A stretch of DNA of 64,000 nt from contig NW_024468909.1 in NCBI RefSeq assembly GCF_011745365.1, positions 3,844,001 through 3,908,000 of the forward strand, in the 5' to 3' direction. Source of the stretch: Cryphonectria parasitica EP155 (lineage: Eukaryota; Ascomycota; Sordariomycetes; Diaporthales; Cryphonectriaceae). Shown here one piece after another: positions 11,906-23,126 of this stretch. Both the position numbers and the translations under genes were made by a program. The notes beneath the pieces are model-generated. The model was not told where the DNA came from and did no database searches. It saw only the letters and a program-made list of their open reading frames with translations. The number at the start of each line of letters is the position of its first letter. Within the stretch, counting starts at the first letter, position 1.

Positions 11906-12855
11906 TTATCCTTCCTCTTTAGGAGCTGCCTCAGAGAGCTTGCAAGCTGCCTCAGCCAGTACCTCCAGAGCGCTAACACCGCGCCGGAGCAGTAATATCA
12001 ACTCCCCGCTCAAAACGGGGGCAGAAGACGTACTAATTACCAGCGCAGAAGCAGCGCTTACAGAGCGCACCAGCTGGAGAACACCTTGCAAGTTCTCATC
12101 AGTCAGCTCCCGACTAAAGGCGCACGCACCATTCAGAGCTAAGCTCGCTTTATATGAAAGCTATAGCAGCTTGTAAGCAGCGCGGAAGACAAGAGGAAGC
12201 AGGGATAATACTACTTACGAAATAGCAAGAATAGTTATTGCTAGCGCATCGAAAACAACGGACATCAGAACTTATGATAAGTTAGCATAAGGAACAGTAG
12301 AACAGCAATGAGGGAGCTTGCTCATCCGCCTGATTCTGGCACCGGATACCCGGCTCCTAGATGCAGCGGCGCACGCATTCTTAACACCAGCCTGCCGGGA
12401 GGCGCACTGCACCTAGCTCTGCAGAAACCTTCTTTCTCTTGATAGCCTAATAATGTTAGTATAATGCTGTATATACAGTATATCTGGATACTTACAAAGG
12501 CTGTGGGAGTGATGGGAGGAAGGACTCTTGGGGAGGGAGTTGCAAGGGACTCGGGCGGGGGCAAGAGAGAGAGCGAGGAAGAGGCTCTCTTGCGCTTCTT
12601 GCTGGCAGAGGCCTTGCAGCTACCACGCCGACCGCTGCAGCAGCCACGAGAAGAAGGGGATGAGGGAGCAGCGGGGGCGCTAGAGAGCAGAGAGTGGCGG
12701 GGAGAGAGCACTGCATCAACAGCGCCGGAGGAGGCATTGCCAGCCTCCGAGGCCTCAGGAGCAATCTGATCCTCAGAGATCTCAGGAACCAGCATAGCCT
12801 CCCCAGACGCGTTAACAGCAGTAAAAGGAAACATCTGCAACGAATCAGCTTCCAC
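11906..12855 (-). pseudogene. Opposite-strand three-exon Cys-rich gene of Ty3 family B
   Basis: Exon a is 12855 (or ATG at 12834) to 12496: Ser/Pro/Ala-rich with a basic KKRKRASSS stretch. Exon b is 12446-12219 and exon c 12169-11906. Both introns are 49 nt (12447-12495 and 12170-12218) with GTAAGT donors; the first has a perfect ACTAAC branch site and TTAG acceptor. Both junctions are phase 0. Exon b starts AIKRKKVSAEL and holds clusters: C-x2-C near its middle, then C-x2-C-x9-C-x2-C-x6-C at its end (DVRCFRCASNNYSC). Exon c is Leu/Ser/Glu-rich and ends SEAAPKEEG. Three in-frame stops in exon b and one in exon c all fit CAA/CAG to TAA/TAG. The gene looks spliced and eukaryotic, with no similarity in sequence to the family A antisense gene beyond Cys clusters and position. 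Function unknown; exon c's acceptor (CAAG) is a little less certain. Confidence 0.72.
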
Positions 12856-12883
12856 GCAATGCCTCAGAGGATAGGAATATACG

Positions 12884-12936
12884 TACTATGCTGTTGCTGC
12901 TATTGTTATTATTATTGCTGCTGCTGCTATAGTAGC
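12884..12936. repeat. Imperfect trinucleotide microsatellite
   Basis: A run of GCT/GTT/ATT-type triplets (TGCTGTTGCTGCTATTGTT and onward) lies just upstream of the opposite-strand gene of family B, perhaps within its 5' leader. Confidence 0.7.
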
Positions 12937-13325
12937 TAAGGAAAGGGAAAAACAGAAAGAGAGAAGGATTCAGGCGCAAGAGCAAAATAGAGAGTAACAA
13001 TGCTCCACTAGCACGCGCACCCCAAGCAACCCTGTTATCTGGCTCTAGAAGCTATTCCGAGATTGCAGTAGCATGAATAACTGCGCCAAGCTGCGCAGTC
13101 TTCGTAATCATGCTGCGTCTGCGCTGCACCAGCGCTGGAGCAATCTTCACGACATCACATAACTTACCAGCGGAGGAAAACTTGGCCCTCTAGAGCGAGG
13201 CACTCCAACAACAAGGACTAACTGATAAGAGAATTATTAATAAGTATGAAGGGATCTGTAGATCTGCGCAAGAGCAGCTTGAGCGCATAGTTCCTGGAAA
13301 CAGGAACCTGGAAGAGGGAGGATTC

Positions 13326-13634
13326 TGTTAGAGCTTGTATACGCACAAAGGAAATAGGTAGCCCTTGCAACCCCTGGTAGCAGTCCAGGGCTGCTGCGAG
13401 AGCTTTGCTCCGAAGCAGCGCTCTCGTACAATGCCGCGTAGCTATCAGACTATTATCATCCCATCTAGTCCAGGCCAATTGTGTACATAAGGGAAAGGGG
13501 AACAACAGGTCCAGCAGCGAAAAGAGGAGGAGGGAGATAGGTTCAGTAGTCCCTTTGAATGGAAGCGTTAACAGAGCGGCTTGGGAGCAGCTCACACCTC
13601 TTCACCTCACTTGTGTGCCCTTTTTACCCTGACA
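13326..13634 (+). repeat. 3' LTR of family B (309 bp)
   Basis: It starts TGTTAGAGCTTG after the purine-rich GAAGAGGGAGGATTC and ends TACCCTGACA, followed by the AACAA duplication. Confidence 0.95.
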
Positions 13635-13890
13635 AACAAGCTATACAGCTAGTAGTTACAGAGCGTGAAAGGATAAATACAAAGCTCTGCTATATGAATA
13701 TATACTAAATGTAGCTCAAGCAGGAGTTCCAAAAGAGCAAATTTCAGATCTTATATATGCTAATATAGAATATGCTAGCTGATGGATTAACCAAGAATCT
13801 CAATTGAGCGCAGTTCGAATACTTCAGAGCGCTTCTCAATCTTCAGAATATCAGCTATGTCTTGAATTAGAGAACTAAGAAGGAACTTAA
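13635..13890 (+). pseudogene. Copia RNase H, second part
   Basis: After the AACAA repeat the copia frame resumes (NNQQ then AIQLVVTERERINTKLCYMN) and shows the MLADGLTKNL motif that ends copia RNase H domains (usually ADGLTK), then runs into stops near 13860-13880. It continues the segment ending at 6342. Confidence 0.88.
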
Positions 13891-14117
13891 AGAGATACAG
13901 ATAAGCAATTTGATCTCATATTAGCTCCTTTTGAATGCTCTTAATTACTAAATTTCATTTATCAAAATTAAAAACAAGAGCTTATAGCTCAGGGATATCA
14001 TTCAGAAATACGCAAACCAAGCGTGCAGCCTTTATTAAATAACAAACCAAAGAACTTAATCATAAAAAAATCCAATCATTTACCAAAGCTTAGAGCATAT
14101 CTAAGCTTAAACAGAGC

Positions 14118-14293
14118 TTACTCCTTAAATAGAAGGTAAAGAGTAGCCAGCACTGCTTCAATATCAGCTTTAGCTTTCTTATGCTTCAGATGCTATTTAC
14201 AGTAAGATTCGATAGGATGATTATTAACAGAGTACAAGACAGACTGAATAGCAGCTTGTTTTCCCTTCTTCTTAGCTGAAACTATAGCTTTTC
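14118..14293 (-). pseudogene. 3' end of the copia opposite-strand gene
   Basis: On the minus strand this reads KAIVSAKKKGKQAAIQSV and ends EAVLATLYLLFKE before TAA at 14120-14118. It continues the frame that is cut at 29083 by the family A insertion (there ending SRSAKERK). It is Lys/Ala-rich and probably helical. The family is not recognised. Confidence 0.55.
14289..14293. repeat. Probable target-site duplication (left), TTTTC
   Basis: TTTTC stands before the LTR at 14294 and CTTTC (29083-29087) after the LTR ending 29082. Four of five bases match, and the difference is a C/T transition. Confidence 0.65.
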
Positions 14294-14735
14294 TGTTATG
14301 ACTCATCCAACATGCAGGTCACAGAACAGATCACGAGTAACAGGGACCAGGTGTCAAGGATTCAACATCCTGACAAAGCATCGATTATATAACCCAGGGT
14401 TAGGATTATTAGCGGATAGATACAGTCAACATCTATCTCGTCGATAAAGAAATCAATGAAATCAACATCAATCCTATCTATTCAGACTGAAGAACCAAGT
14501 ATATAAAGGTTTACATTTCCTACTATTAGATAGATTTCCTTTAGATAGTTCTTCAGTTGTTAATCTAAGTATTCAGTCTTATATACTGAGTAGCTTCAAA
14601 GGCAGTAAATACTTGCATTGCTTATTAAAACTTGTACAGTTCCATATTTAAGAACTTGATACTTTAATACTGCTCTTATTAGCATAAACCCTTTGTATAC
14701 TTAGAAATCTTCGGATTGCTGCAGTGCTCATTACA
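14294..14735 (+). repeat. 5' LTR of family A copy 2 (442 bp)
   Basis: It starts TGTTATGACTCATCC and ends GCTCATTACA. Its U3 (AACAGATCACGAGTAACAGG and onward) is shared with 28641-29082. A TATATAAAGG promoter-like box lies near 14500. Confidence 0.93.
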
Positions 14736-15729
14736 TTTTGATAACTCTTGTTCAAGAACGATTTAGTATTACCTCTTAAGCAATACGGAATACAATAGCT
14801 TCTTCAGAAATCTCTTTATTCTTGCACATCCCTACTCAGAAGGAACTGATTAACTAGATATACCAGCTTACTTAGCATATTCAGAATCTATGCAAACAAT
14901 AGCAGGCTTAGAGTGCTATCATTGCTAACTAGCAAGCTTAGCTAGCTTAATAAGCTCAGCAGGCGCAGTTCACTTCTGCAGTTACTAGCAGTGCTGGAAA
15001 GGTGTATAAGATGAATAAGCTTGCTATGTATAATGGCAATCAGAAAACGCTGCATGAATTCCTTATCTACTGCAGAGCGTATTTCTTGCATTATGCAATT
15101 TAGTTTATCAAGGAATCTGAGAAAATTATTCTTGCAGGGATTCGTCTTGAAAAGAATGCTCTTATTTGGTATAAGCCTTCTCTATGTAACCATTTGAAGC
15201 ATCAGAACAATTCCAATATGCACATCCAGAGTACTAAGAATATATTTGATTTCTTTAAAAGCTTCAAGAAAGCTCTTAAAGAGACTTTTAGTAATTCTAA
15301 TAAAGAGCATATTACAGCTCAGCAGCTTATAAACCTTAGATAAACTAAATTAGCTTCTGCTTATATAGTTAGATTTAAGCAATTCTCAGTACAATTCCTA
15401 TAAGAAGATAAAAACCTTATAGAGCACTATTATAAGAAACTCAAAAATGAAGTTAAGAATGAAATTTCCAAACAAGATTAGCTAGAAAACTTTGCAATAT
15501 TCTCAAATCAGGCAATCTGCATTAATAACTATCTGTATGAACAACAGATAGAGAAATCCAAGAAAGAAAGCAGCCAGACTTGAAGATTTCCAGCTAATAC
15601 AAGCAAGAAACTTCAAAACAAGAATAGCGATTAATATAGCAGCATAGCTTAAAGCAGCACTACATATGCCAATTCTATAGAACTCGATACTGCTAATAAG
15701 CAGTATAGTAAGAAGAATAGTATTACTTG
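14736..15729 (+). pseudogene. Family A copy 2 gag, first part
   Basis: It encodes a Gag-like protein: LAMYNGNQKTLHEFLIYCR, then an Arg/Lys-rich part and Ser/Thr-rich tail ending KKNSIT, which is the sequence just before the zinc knuckle. It is cut at 15729 by copy 3 and goes on at 23127 with TCYNCNK. The element is dead through stops at Gln codons. Confidence 0.88.
15725..15729. repeat. Target-site duplication ACTTG (left copy)
   Basis: ACTTG precedes the LTR at 15730 and is repeated at 23127-23131 after the LTR ending 23126. Gag is colinear across the join. Confidence 0.95.
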
Positions 15730-16170
15730 TGTTATAACTCATTCAACATGCAGGTTATAAAACAGGCCCTGCTAACAAGAAACCAGGTATCACAATCCAA
15801 CATCGAACAATCACCGGAAATTATATAAGCAAGAATTAGGGTTGAATCATAACAAAACAAGTAAGCTACTCACTGAATCACTGCAATGCAGATCACAAAT
15901 CACAGTAAGCCAGATAAGCCACAATGAAGAGCTGAATATATAAGAACACATTCATTATTACTAGATAGATCATTGTATATAGCTCTTCAGTTATCAATCT
16001 AAGTATTCAATCTTCTATACTAAGTAGCTTCAAAGGCAGTAAATACTTGCATTGCTTATTAAGACTTGTATAGTTCCGTATTCAAGAACTTGATACTTCG
16101 ATACTGCTCTTATTAGTATAAACCCTTTTGTATACTTAGAAATCTTCAGATTGCTGCAGTACTTATTACA
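15730..16170 (+). repeat. 5' LTR of family A copy 3 (441 bp)
   Basis: It starts TGTTATAACTCATTC and ends ACTTATTACA. It is followed by TTTTAACAACTTTTGTTC, the likely primer-binding region, which has the counterpart TTTTGATAACTCTTGTTC after the copy 2 LTR. Confidence 0.93.
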
Positions 16171-16200
16171 TTTTAACAACTTTTGTTCAAGAATAGTTCA

Positions 16201-18320
16201 GTATTATCCTTTTGAGCAATACGGAATACGATAGCTTCTCCAGGAACCCCTTTGTTCTTGCATGCCCCTACTCAGAAGAAACTAGTTAATCAGATGTATT
16301 AGCTTATCCAGCATATTCAGAATCTGCACGAATAACAGCAGGCTCAGAGCGCTACCATTGCTAACTAGCAGACTTAGCTAGCTCAACAAGCTTAGCAAGC
16401 ACAGTTCACCTCTGCAATTACTAGTAATACTGGAAAAGCATATAAGATGAATAAGCTCGCTATGTATAATAGCAATCAGAAAATGCTATATAGATTCCTT
16501 ATTTACTGCAGAGCGTATTTTCTGCATTATACAATCTAGTTCATTATAAAGTCTGAAAAGATTATTCTTGCAGAAACTTGTTTCGAGAAAAATGCTCTCA
16601 TCTAGTATAAACCTTTTCTGCGCAACTACTTGGAACATCAGAGCGATTCCAACATACGTATTCAGAGTATTAAGAATATATTCGATTTCTTTGAAAGCTT
16701 CGAAAAAGCTTTCAAAGAGATCTTTAGTAATTCTAACAAAGAATACATTACAGCTCAGCAGCTTATGAATCTCAGACAAACTAAATCAGCTTCTGCTTAT
16801 ATAATCAGATTTAAATAGCTCTTAGTGCAACTTCTGTAGGAAGATAAGAATCTCATGAAATACTATTATAAGAAACTTAAGAATAATATTAAGAATGAAA
16901 TCTCCAAGCAGGATTAGCTAGAGAACTTTACAATGTTTTCTAATCAAGCAATCTGCATTAATAATTATCTGTACGAATGATGGGTAGAGAAATTCAAGAA
17001 GAAAGAAAGCTAGATTTGAAGATTTCCAGCTAATACAAGTAAGAAACTCCAAAACAAGAATAGCAGTCGATATAGCAGCACAGCTCAGAGCAGCACTATG
17101 CATGCTGATTCCATAAAACTTAATGCTGCTAATAAGCAATATAGCAAGAGGAATAGCATTACTTGCTACAACTGCAATAAACAAGAATATATTGCATATA
17201 ACTGCTATCAACTCTAAAAGAATAAATAGCAATCAATTCAGAAAGGATGCTAGATAAATATTGCTCAGCAACAGGAATTCAATCAACTAAGCAAAAACAC
17301 TCCTTTGAAGCAAATATTGGATTCTATTGATCACGGAAGTCTCAGCTGAACATTCTGCTATAACAACAACTGCTTAATATACCTCTCGAGTAAGAAAGGT
17401 TCAGAATAGTTCCCTCAGAAACCTAAGCGCTACAGGCAGATAGCGATAGCAGAGCGAGGGTATACGCTTAGCACAATTATAAGCAGCAACAACTCGAAAT
17501 GCTCTGATATTACTGAACGAAGCATTCAGATGCTAGAGGAAGAGCTTAATAATAATGCTCTTCGCCATTCTCTATTATCTGTATCAGATATTATAATTAG
17601 AGAAATAAACAAAGAATAGTACTCTTTTAGTTATTAGTATAAATATCTAAACAATATCGAAAACGTTTCTCAAGCAATAAAAAGATCAAGCTAGAATGAA
17701 TAATCTAATGATTCACCAAAGTTTCCTGTGAATAATGAACCTAAAAAGCTTACAGAAAGATTTCCCTTCAGCATTGAATAGAACAAGAAAACAATATGAA
17801 TTAAATATCTTGTTTACGGAATAGAGCTGGAAGAACTCTTTATTTGTATTCTCTTGCAGAATATTAAAGCATAAGAAGATAAGAATTCTCGAATCAGCTT
17901 ACTTTACAATCTATACTATGAACTAGCTTGGATCTTCTGCATCTATCATAGCTGCAGAATGCATTTCTCGGAGAAGGTGCAATACGAATAGTTTCCTATT
18001 AGAGAATTAGAATAAATTCTTTAAGCTGTTAAAGAATAGAAATTCTGCTTCAGAGAAGTTTTCAACAAGCAATATTACAATACATATATCGAGCTACTAA
18101 ATAATTGTTCCATGCAATATATAAATAAAAAGATAAAATAGTAGCAGTATAAAATAATATTCTGTATGATTTATATTAATAACAAGATTTGCAACTAGTA
18201 TTAACAGAAGAAAGACTAGGAATAATAATAATATAAGCAAAAGCAAGCTAAGAAGCTTGCTTAAGAAGTAGCAAAACAAGCTTAAAAGAATAAATAGTTC
18301 TTAATAAACTTAAAAGAATA
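16201..18320 (+). pseudogene. Family A copy 3 gag with long tail after the zinc knuckle
   Basis: An in-frame ATG is at 16294, though the reading seems to start earlier. The order is a Gag domain (near 16440-16900), a zinc knuckle CYNCNKQEYIAYNC at 17164-17205 in which the His of CCHC reads Tyr, then about 380 more codons in the same frame with a Gln/Lys-rich, probably coiled end near 18170-18300 (YKQKQAKKLA). Copy 2 has the same tail. Protease and RT are in the -1 frame relative to gag. Stops occur mostly at Gln codons. Confidence 0.8.
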
Positions 18321-21300
18321 GAATTGCTTATAAAGGAACTACAGATGATTAGACTGGAATAGTTTCTATGTGAAGCTTTTAGGATAGATTATGCTTATAT
18401 TAAGTTCGATATATATATTCAGGAATATAAATACAGCATACTATTGAATAGTAGCGCTTAGAGAAACTTTATATTTCCATATATTGTTAATCAGGCATAA
18501 CTACAATGGAAATGAAAGAGATACTCATATACTCTCAGCACTGTAAAAGAACAATCTGTTGTATACAATCAAGAAGTAATTGATAAGAAAACTAATCATC
18601 TATCTATCTTAATCCAAGAATATATAACCAGAGCTTTCTTCGATATTACAGATATAGCATAATATGAGCTGATTATAGAGCTTCTATAGCTCAAGAAGCA
18701 TAATTCTCGAATCGATTAAACTACTAGCCAGATCTCATAAGAACAAGCTATACTTAGAGAAATAGTTACAATTAATAGCATAAGATTGAAGCTAGTAATT
18801 GAAGAATACTTAGAAAAAGAAGCTTTATACAACTTTATATATACTTCTAAGTTAGCAGAGCTAGCAATTCAAGGAGAAGAATCTAGTAATAAGCGAATTC
18901 AAACAGTGCTAAAATGCTAATAAGTTAGCAAAACAACGAAAGCGAAATCCTTAGCAAGTTAGTTCACTCCGGAGCAATAAGGAAAAGCTTCAGAATATGA
19001 ATTGTAAAACTATATAAGAAAAACCTCGAAACCAAGCTCTCAAGCGCTCAGCTTAGCTCGAAGCAAACGCTCAAAGCTCTCAAAAACGCTATCAGAAAAG
19101 AAGCATACTTAACAGTATCTACTATTCCTCTAAGTAGCAGAAACAGTACATGAATCAGAACTAATATTCGCAAACATACTATAAGAATATTACAAGTTCA
19201 AGAAACTATTTCAGGAAGAATTGAATATGGGATTACTAGAATACAGCTCATACAACTATGAGATTCTGCTGCAAGAAGAGAAATAGCTCAAGTTTTTCCT
19301 TATCTATAAACTAAACAAAGCATAGCTAGAGGTACTTAGAAAGTATCTCAACGAGAACCTTAAGAAAGAATATATATAATCATTGCAATTATTAGTAGAA
19401 TATCTTATCCTATTTGTATTCAAGAAGAATAGCAAGCTTAGGCTATGTATTGATTATAAGCAACTTAATGATATTACAATCAAAAACTGATATTTATTGC
19501 TGCTTATTAAGAAATTACGAGATAGGCTACAAGGAGCATAGTGGTTTACAGTTCTAAATCTAAAAGAAGCTTACAATCTGATTAAAGTAAAGGAAGAAGA
19601 AGAATGGAAAACTGCTTTTAGAATGTGCTACAGATACTACGAATATTTAATTATGCTTTTCAGCTTAACAAATGCTTTAGCTTTGTTTCAGGAAATGATC
19701 AATCATATTCTATATAAGCATCTGAATCAGTTTGTTATTACTTATCTCGATAATATTCTTATTTACTCTTGAATACTTGAAGAATATAAGAAATATGTGG
19801 GAATAGTATTGCAAACGCTTCAAGATGCAAAACTCCTTATGAAACCTGCAAAGAGTTACTTTTATATGCAAAAGATTAACTACCTCGGATTTATAATCAA
19901 GCTAGGATGTATTAAGCTATAAAAAGATAAGATAGAAGCTGTTAGGAATTAGCTAATTTCCAGAAATGTTAGAAATATTAGATCTTTTCTCGAATATATC
20001 AACTTTTACAAGCAGTTTATTAGGAACTACAGCTGAATCGCACACTCTCTTACAAATCTTACCAAAAAGGAATAGCTTTTCGAATAAATCTCCAAGATAT
20101 AAGAAGCCTTCAATAAGATCATTAAATACATTATCTTAGAACTAGTTCTATATAAAGCAGATCTTTACAAATCTTTTGAAATTGAAACTGATGCATTAAG
20201 ATATGCATTTGGAAAACAACTTGGCTAGCAAGACAATCAAGAACATCTAAGGATTATAAGCAACTTTTCGAAGAAGTTGAATAGCTTGGAAATCAACTAC
20301 AGAATCTCTGATCAGAAACTTATAATAATAGTAAAAGCTTTCGAGAAATAGCAGCACTATCTCATTAGCATACAGCACTCAATTATAGTTTACTTGGATT
20401 ACAAAAATCTAACTATATTCATAATAACCAAGATTTTGAATAAGCAGCAAATTAGATAGGCAGAATTCCTCTTACAGTTCAACTTTAAAATTGTACACTG
20501 CAAAAGCTCAGAAAACGAACAAGCAAACGCTTTCAGCAGAAAATCAGACCATCAAGATGCAGATTCCTCGGATATACAGAACATCTTCGCTCAAGATAAA
20601 TCAGGAAATCTTGTTAATGCATACAGAGAACTGAATGCTGCTTTCAGAATTGAACCTTCAGAAAAGGATTCAGAATCAATAACTCCAGACGAACAAAACA
20701 GCTATATCAGAAATGTATATAGTATACCAGCATACGGATATCAGAGAATTAGAGCAATCTATGAATGCATTAAAAGATACTGAAACTTATCAGATTTTGG
20801 GAAAAGAATTGAGAATATTCTATAATAATGCAATAGCTATAAAAAGAATAAAGCAGAAAGATACAAGCTTTATAAACTATTGCATTCCTTATTAGTATTT
20901 ACAACTATTTAGCAGTTCATTAGTTTAAACTTTATTACTAAGCTATCTTTCTTATAAGAATTCTTAACTAAGATACAATATAATAGCATTCTAGTAATAG
21001 TTTGCAGACTAAGCAAGTATGCTTACTTTCTACTCTATAAGAAAAGCAGTATAGCAGAGGAACTCGCATATGCATTCCTCAGAACAATTATTGCTAATTA
21101 CAGCATGCTAGAAGAAGTAATCTCTAATAGAGATAGAAAGTTTAACTCGAAATTTTGAACTTTACTTATAAAACAGCTTGGAATATATCACAAAATATTT
21201 ATAGCATTTTATCTGCAAATAGATAAACAAATAGAAAGAATAAATCAGATTGTTAAACAATATCTTCAATACTATATCAACTAGAAACAGAATAACTGAG

Positions 21301-21968
21301 TTAATCTATTACTTCTTATACAGTTCGCTTATAATAGCATAGATATAAGCATAACGAAGAAATTACTATTCTTCATACTCTATAAATACAATCTAACAAC
21401 TTATTATGAAGCACTGCAAGAAGCAGATGCAGAAACTGTGAATAAAAGAGTTAAGAAGATCAAGAAAGTTTAGAAGAAATTCCAATCAGAATTATAATTC
21501 GTTCAGAAATGAATAATACAGTATGCAAATTCCAAAAGAATTAAGAAATCAATCCTACAGAAGGGAAATAAGATCTATCTACTTCGGAAAAATATCAAAA
21601 TAATCAAATCCAGCAATAAACTCAACTATAAAAAGTTGGAATTATTCAAAATCTTATAACAGATTTCTCCAGTTAATTACGAGTTAGCATTATTTCATGA
21701 AATGAGAATATACTCAGTTTTCTACATCTTACTACTGGAATCAGCAGTATAGGAAATATTAACGAATAATATAGCAGAAGTAGAAAATAATGAATCAGAG
21801 TATGAAGTAGAGAAGATTCTTAAGCATAGAAGTACAGATAATACAAGGGAATATCTCATTAAATGGAAAGATTATTCAGCAAGCGAAAATTCTTGAGAAC
21901 TGCAGAAAAACATTAAAAATGCTCAGAAAAAGATAGCTGAATATTGGAAAAGAAAGACTAGCATCTAA
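18297..21968 (+). pseudogene. Family A copy 3 pol: protease, RT, RNase H, integrase, chromodomain
   Basis: The protease motif reads LLNSSAQRNFIF near 18441, where DSGA is usual. RT near 19320-19960 shows LRLCIDYKQLND and YLDNILIYS (YxDD changed). RNase H is near 20130-20560 (IETDALRYAFG) and integrase near 20770-21700 (LVIVCRLSKYAYFLLY-like). The chromodomain is near 21781-21965 (EYLIKWKDYSASENS). The stop is TAA at 21966-21968, overlapped by the opposite-strand stop. RT to chromodomain is one frame. The spacing from zinc knuckle to RT (2444 bp) and from RT to chromodomain (2175 bp) is identical in copy 2. Confidence 0.92.
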
Positions 21969-22530
21969 GACAATTGCTCTGCCCCGAACCAAGATCCAGA
22001 AGCTCCAGAAACCTCATTCCCCAAAATGCTATTCCAATCCACCACATCGAGAGCATTCTAAGACTGAGCCTCAGCCACAGCTTCAGATTCAGCAGCACGC
22101 TAAGCATCCTCCTCCTAACACTCCTTCTCCTTCAACTCGTTCAGGGAATGCAGATCCTAACTAACTATCTTCGCGCTACGATCACGCAGAGAACGTTTCT
22201 GTTTCCGCAAACGCATCAAGCAGGCTATCGCCTCATCCAATTTGAACTAAAGCTCAAGAAGAACTTCCTCCGCATCTAACTCCTCCCGATCTAAGCAACC
22301 AAGTTCGATAGTAATACAAAATACTATCATAAGAATCAGAAAGCGAACAAGGAAAAACTTAGAAAAGAAGCAAACTCACAAGCATTCACCGGAACACCGG
22401 AATCATTGCAGGAACAACCCTAACGAACACAACAGAAACACTGCTTAATACCTTCCATCATCTTACACTCCAATCCCTTCAATATACAGAAAGAACAAGA
22501 TATAACTTTGAAATCTTGAAGATTGATAAT
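21965..22530 (-). pseudogene. Opposite-strand spliced gene of family A, copy 3
   Basis: Exon 1 encodes CSFCILKGLEC, then KMMEGIKQCFCCVR, a stop and GCSCNDSGVPV: all six Cys of C-x2-C-x6-C-x8-C-x2-C-x6-C are present. An intron of 56 nt (22324-22379, GTGAGT donor, GATAG acceptor) stands at the same position and phase as in copy 1. Exon 2 reads LDREELDAEEVLLEL and LMRLRKQKRSLRDRSAK, aligning with the copy 1 coiled coil. Several in-frame stops fit transitions. The stop codon (21967-21965) overlaps the pol stop. Conservation of intron position and cluster between two copies supports a real gene read from this strand. The start and 5' end are not defined. Confidence 0.75.
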
Positions 22531-22685
22531 CAGAGAAAGCTGAAGATGTTGTTCGGATTTTCAAGAAAGAGACTTTTCGATTCTGTTCAACATCTCAATT
22601 AGGAAAGCATAACCAGGCCCATGAATAGCTTGCCAGAAAACTTACAGAAGAACATTAAGAATAACAACTAGTAGAAGGGAGATAA

Positions 22686-23126
22686 TATTATAACCTATTC
22701 AACATGCAGATCACAAAACAAGCCCTGCTAACAAGGAACTAGATATCATGATCCAATATCGGATAATCACCAGAAATTACATAAGCAAGAGTTAGGATTG
22801 GATTATAACAAAACAAGTGAGCTACTCACCGGATCACTGCAATGCAGATCACAGATCACAGTGAGCCAGATGAGCTACAATGAAGAGCTGGATATATAAG
22901 AATATATTCATTACTACTAGATAGATCATTATATATAGCTCTTCAGTTATCAATCTAAGTATTCAGTCTTCTATACTAAGTAGCTCCAAAGGCAGTGAAT
23001 ACTTGCATCGCTTATTGAGACTTATACAGTTCTGTATTCAAGAACTTGATACTTCGATACCGCTCTTGTTAGCATAAACCTCTTCGTATACTTAGGAATC
23101 TTCGGATTGCTGCAGTGCTCATTACA
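22686..23126 (+). repeat. 3' LTR of family A copy 3 (441 bp)
   Basis: It has the same U3 type as 15730-16170 and ends GCTCATTACA, followed by the ACTTG duplication. Confidence 0.93.

Larger units (their letters stand above)
6343..13634 (+). mobile_element. Ty3/gypsy retrotransposon, family B, complete (7292 bp)
   Basis: A complete nested copy: 5' LTR 6343-6651, gag-pol 6695-11743, opposite-strand three-exon gene 11906-12855, purine-rich tract ending 13325, 3' LTR 13326-13634, flanked by AACAA duplications. The two LTRs are both 309 bp and differ only by transitions (about two dozen), most of which put T or A in the 3' LTR. The first 2 kb and the last 1.7 kb keep a high GC content and open frames. 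The RT-integrase middle is more AT-rich. The family is clearly different from family A in LTR, Gag and the opposite-strand gene. Confidence 0.95.
15730..23126 (+). mobile_element. Ty3/gypsy retrotransposon, family A, copy 3 (complete, 7397 bp, innermost)
   Basis: LTRs of 441 bp at 15730-16170 and 22686-23126, exact 5-bp duplication ACTTG, gag, pol, chromodomain, opposite-strand gene and a purine-rich tract (AGTAGAAGGGAGATAATA) before the 3' LTR. It sits in the gag of copy 2, so it is the youngest insertion of that pair. Its 3' LTR begins TATTATAAC in place of TGTTATAAC, a G-to-A change. Inactive because of many transition-type stops. Confidence 0.95.

Noticed and set aside
21974..22279. Plus-strand frame of 101 codons after the copy 3 chromodomain
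   Set aside because: It is the shadow of the antisense gene; the minus strand aligns with the other two copies and has splice sites.
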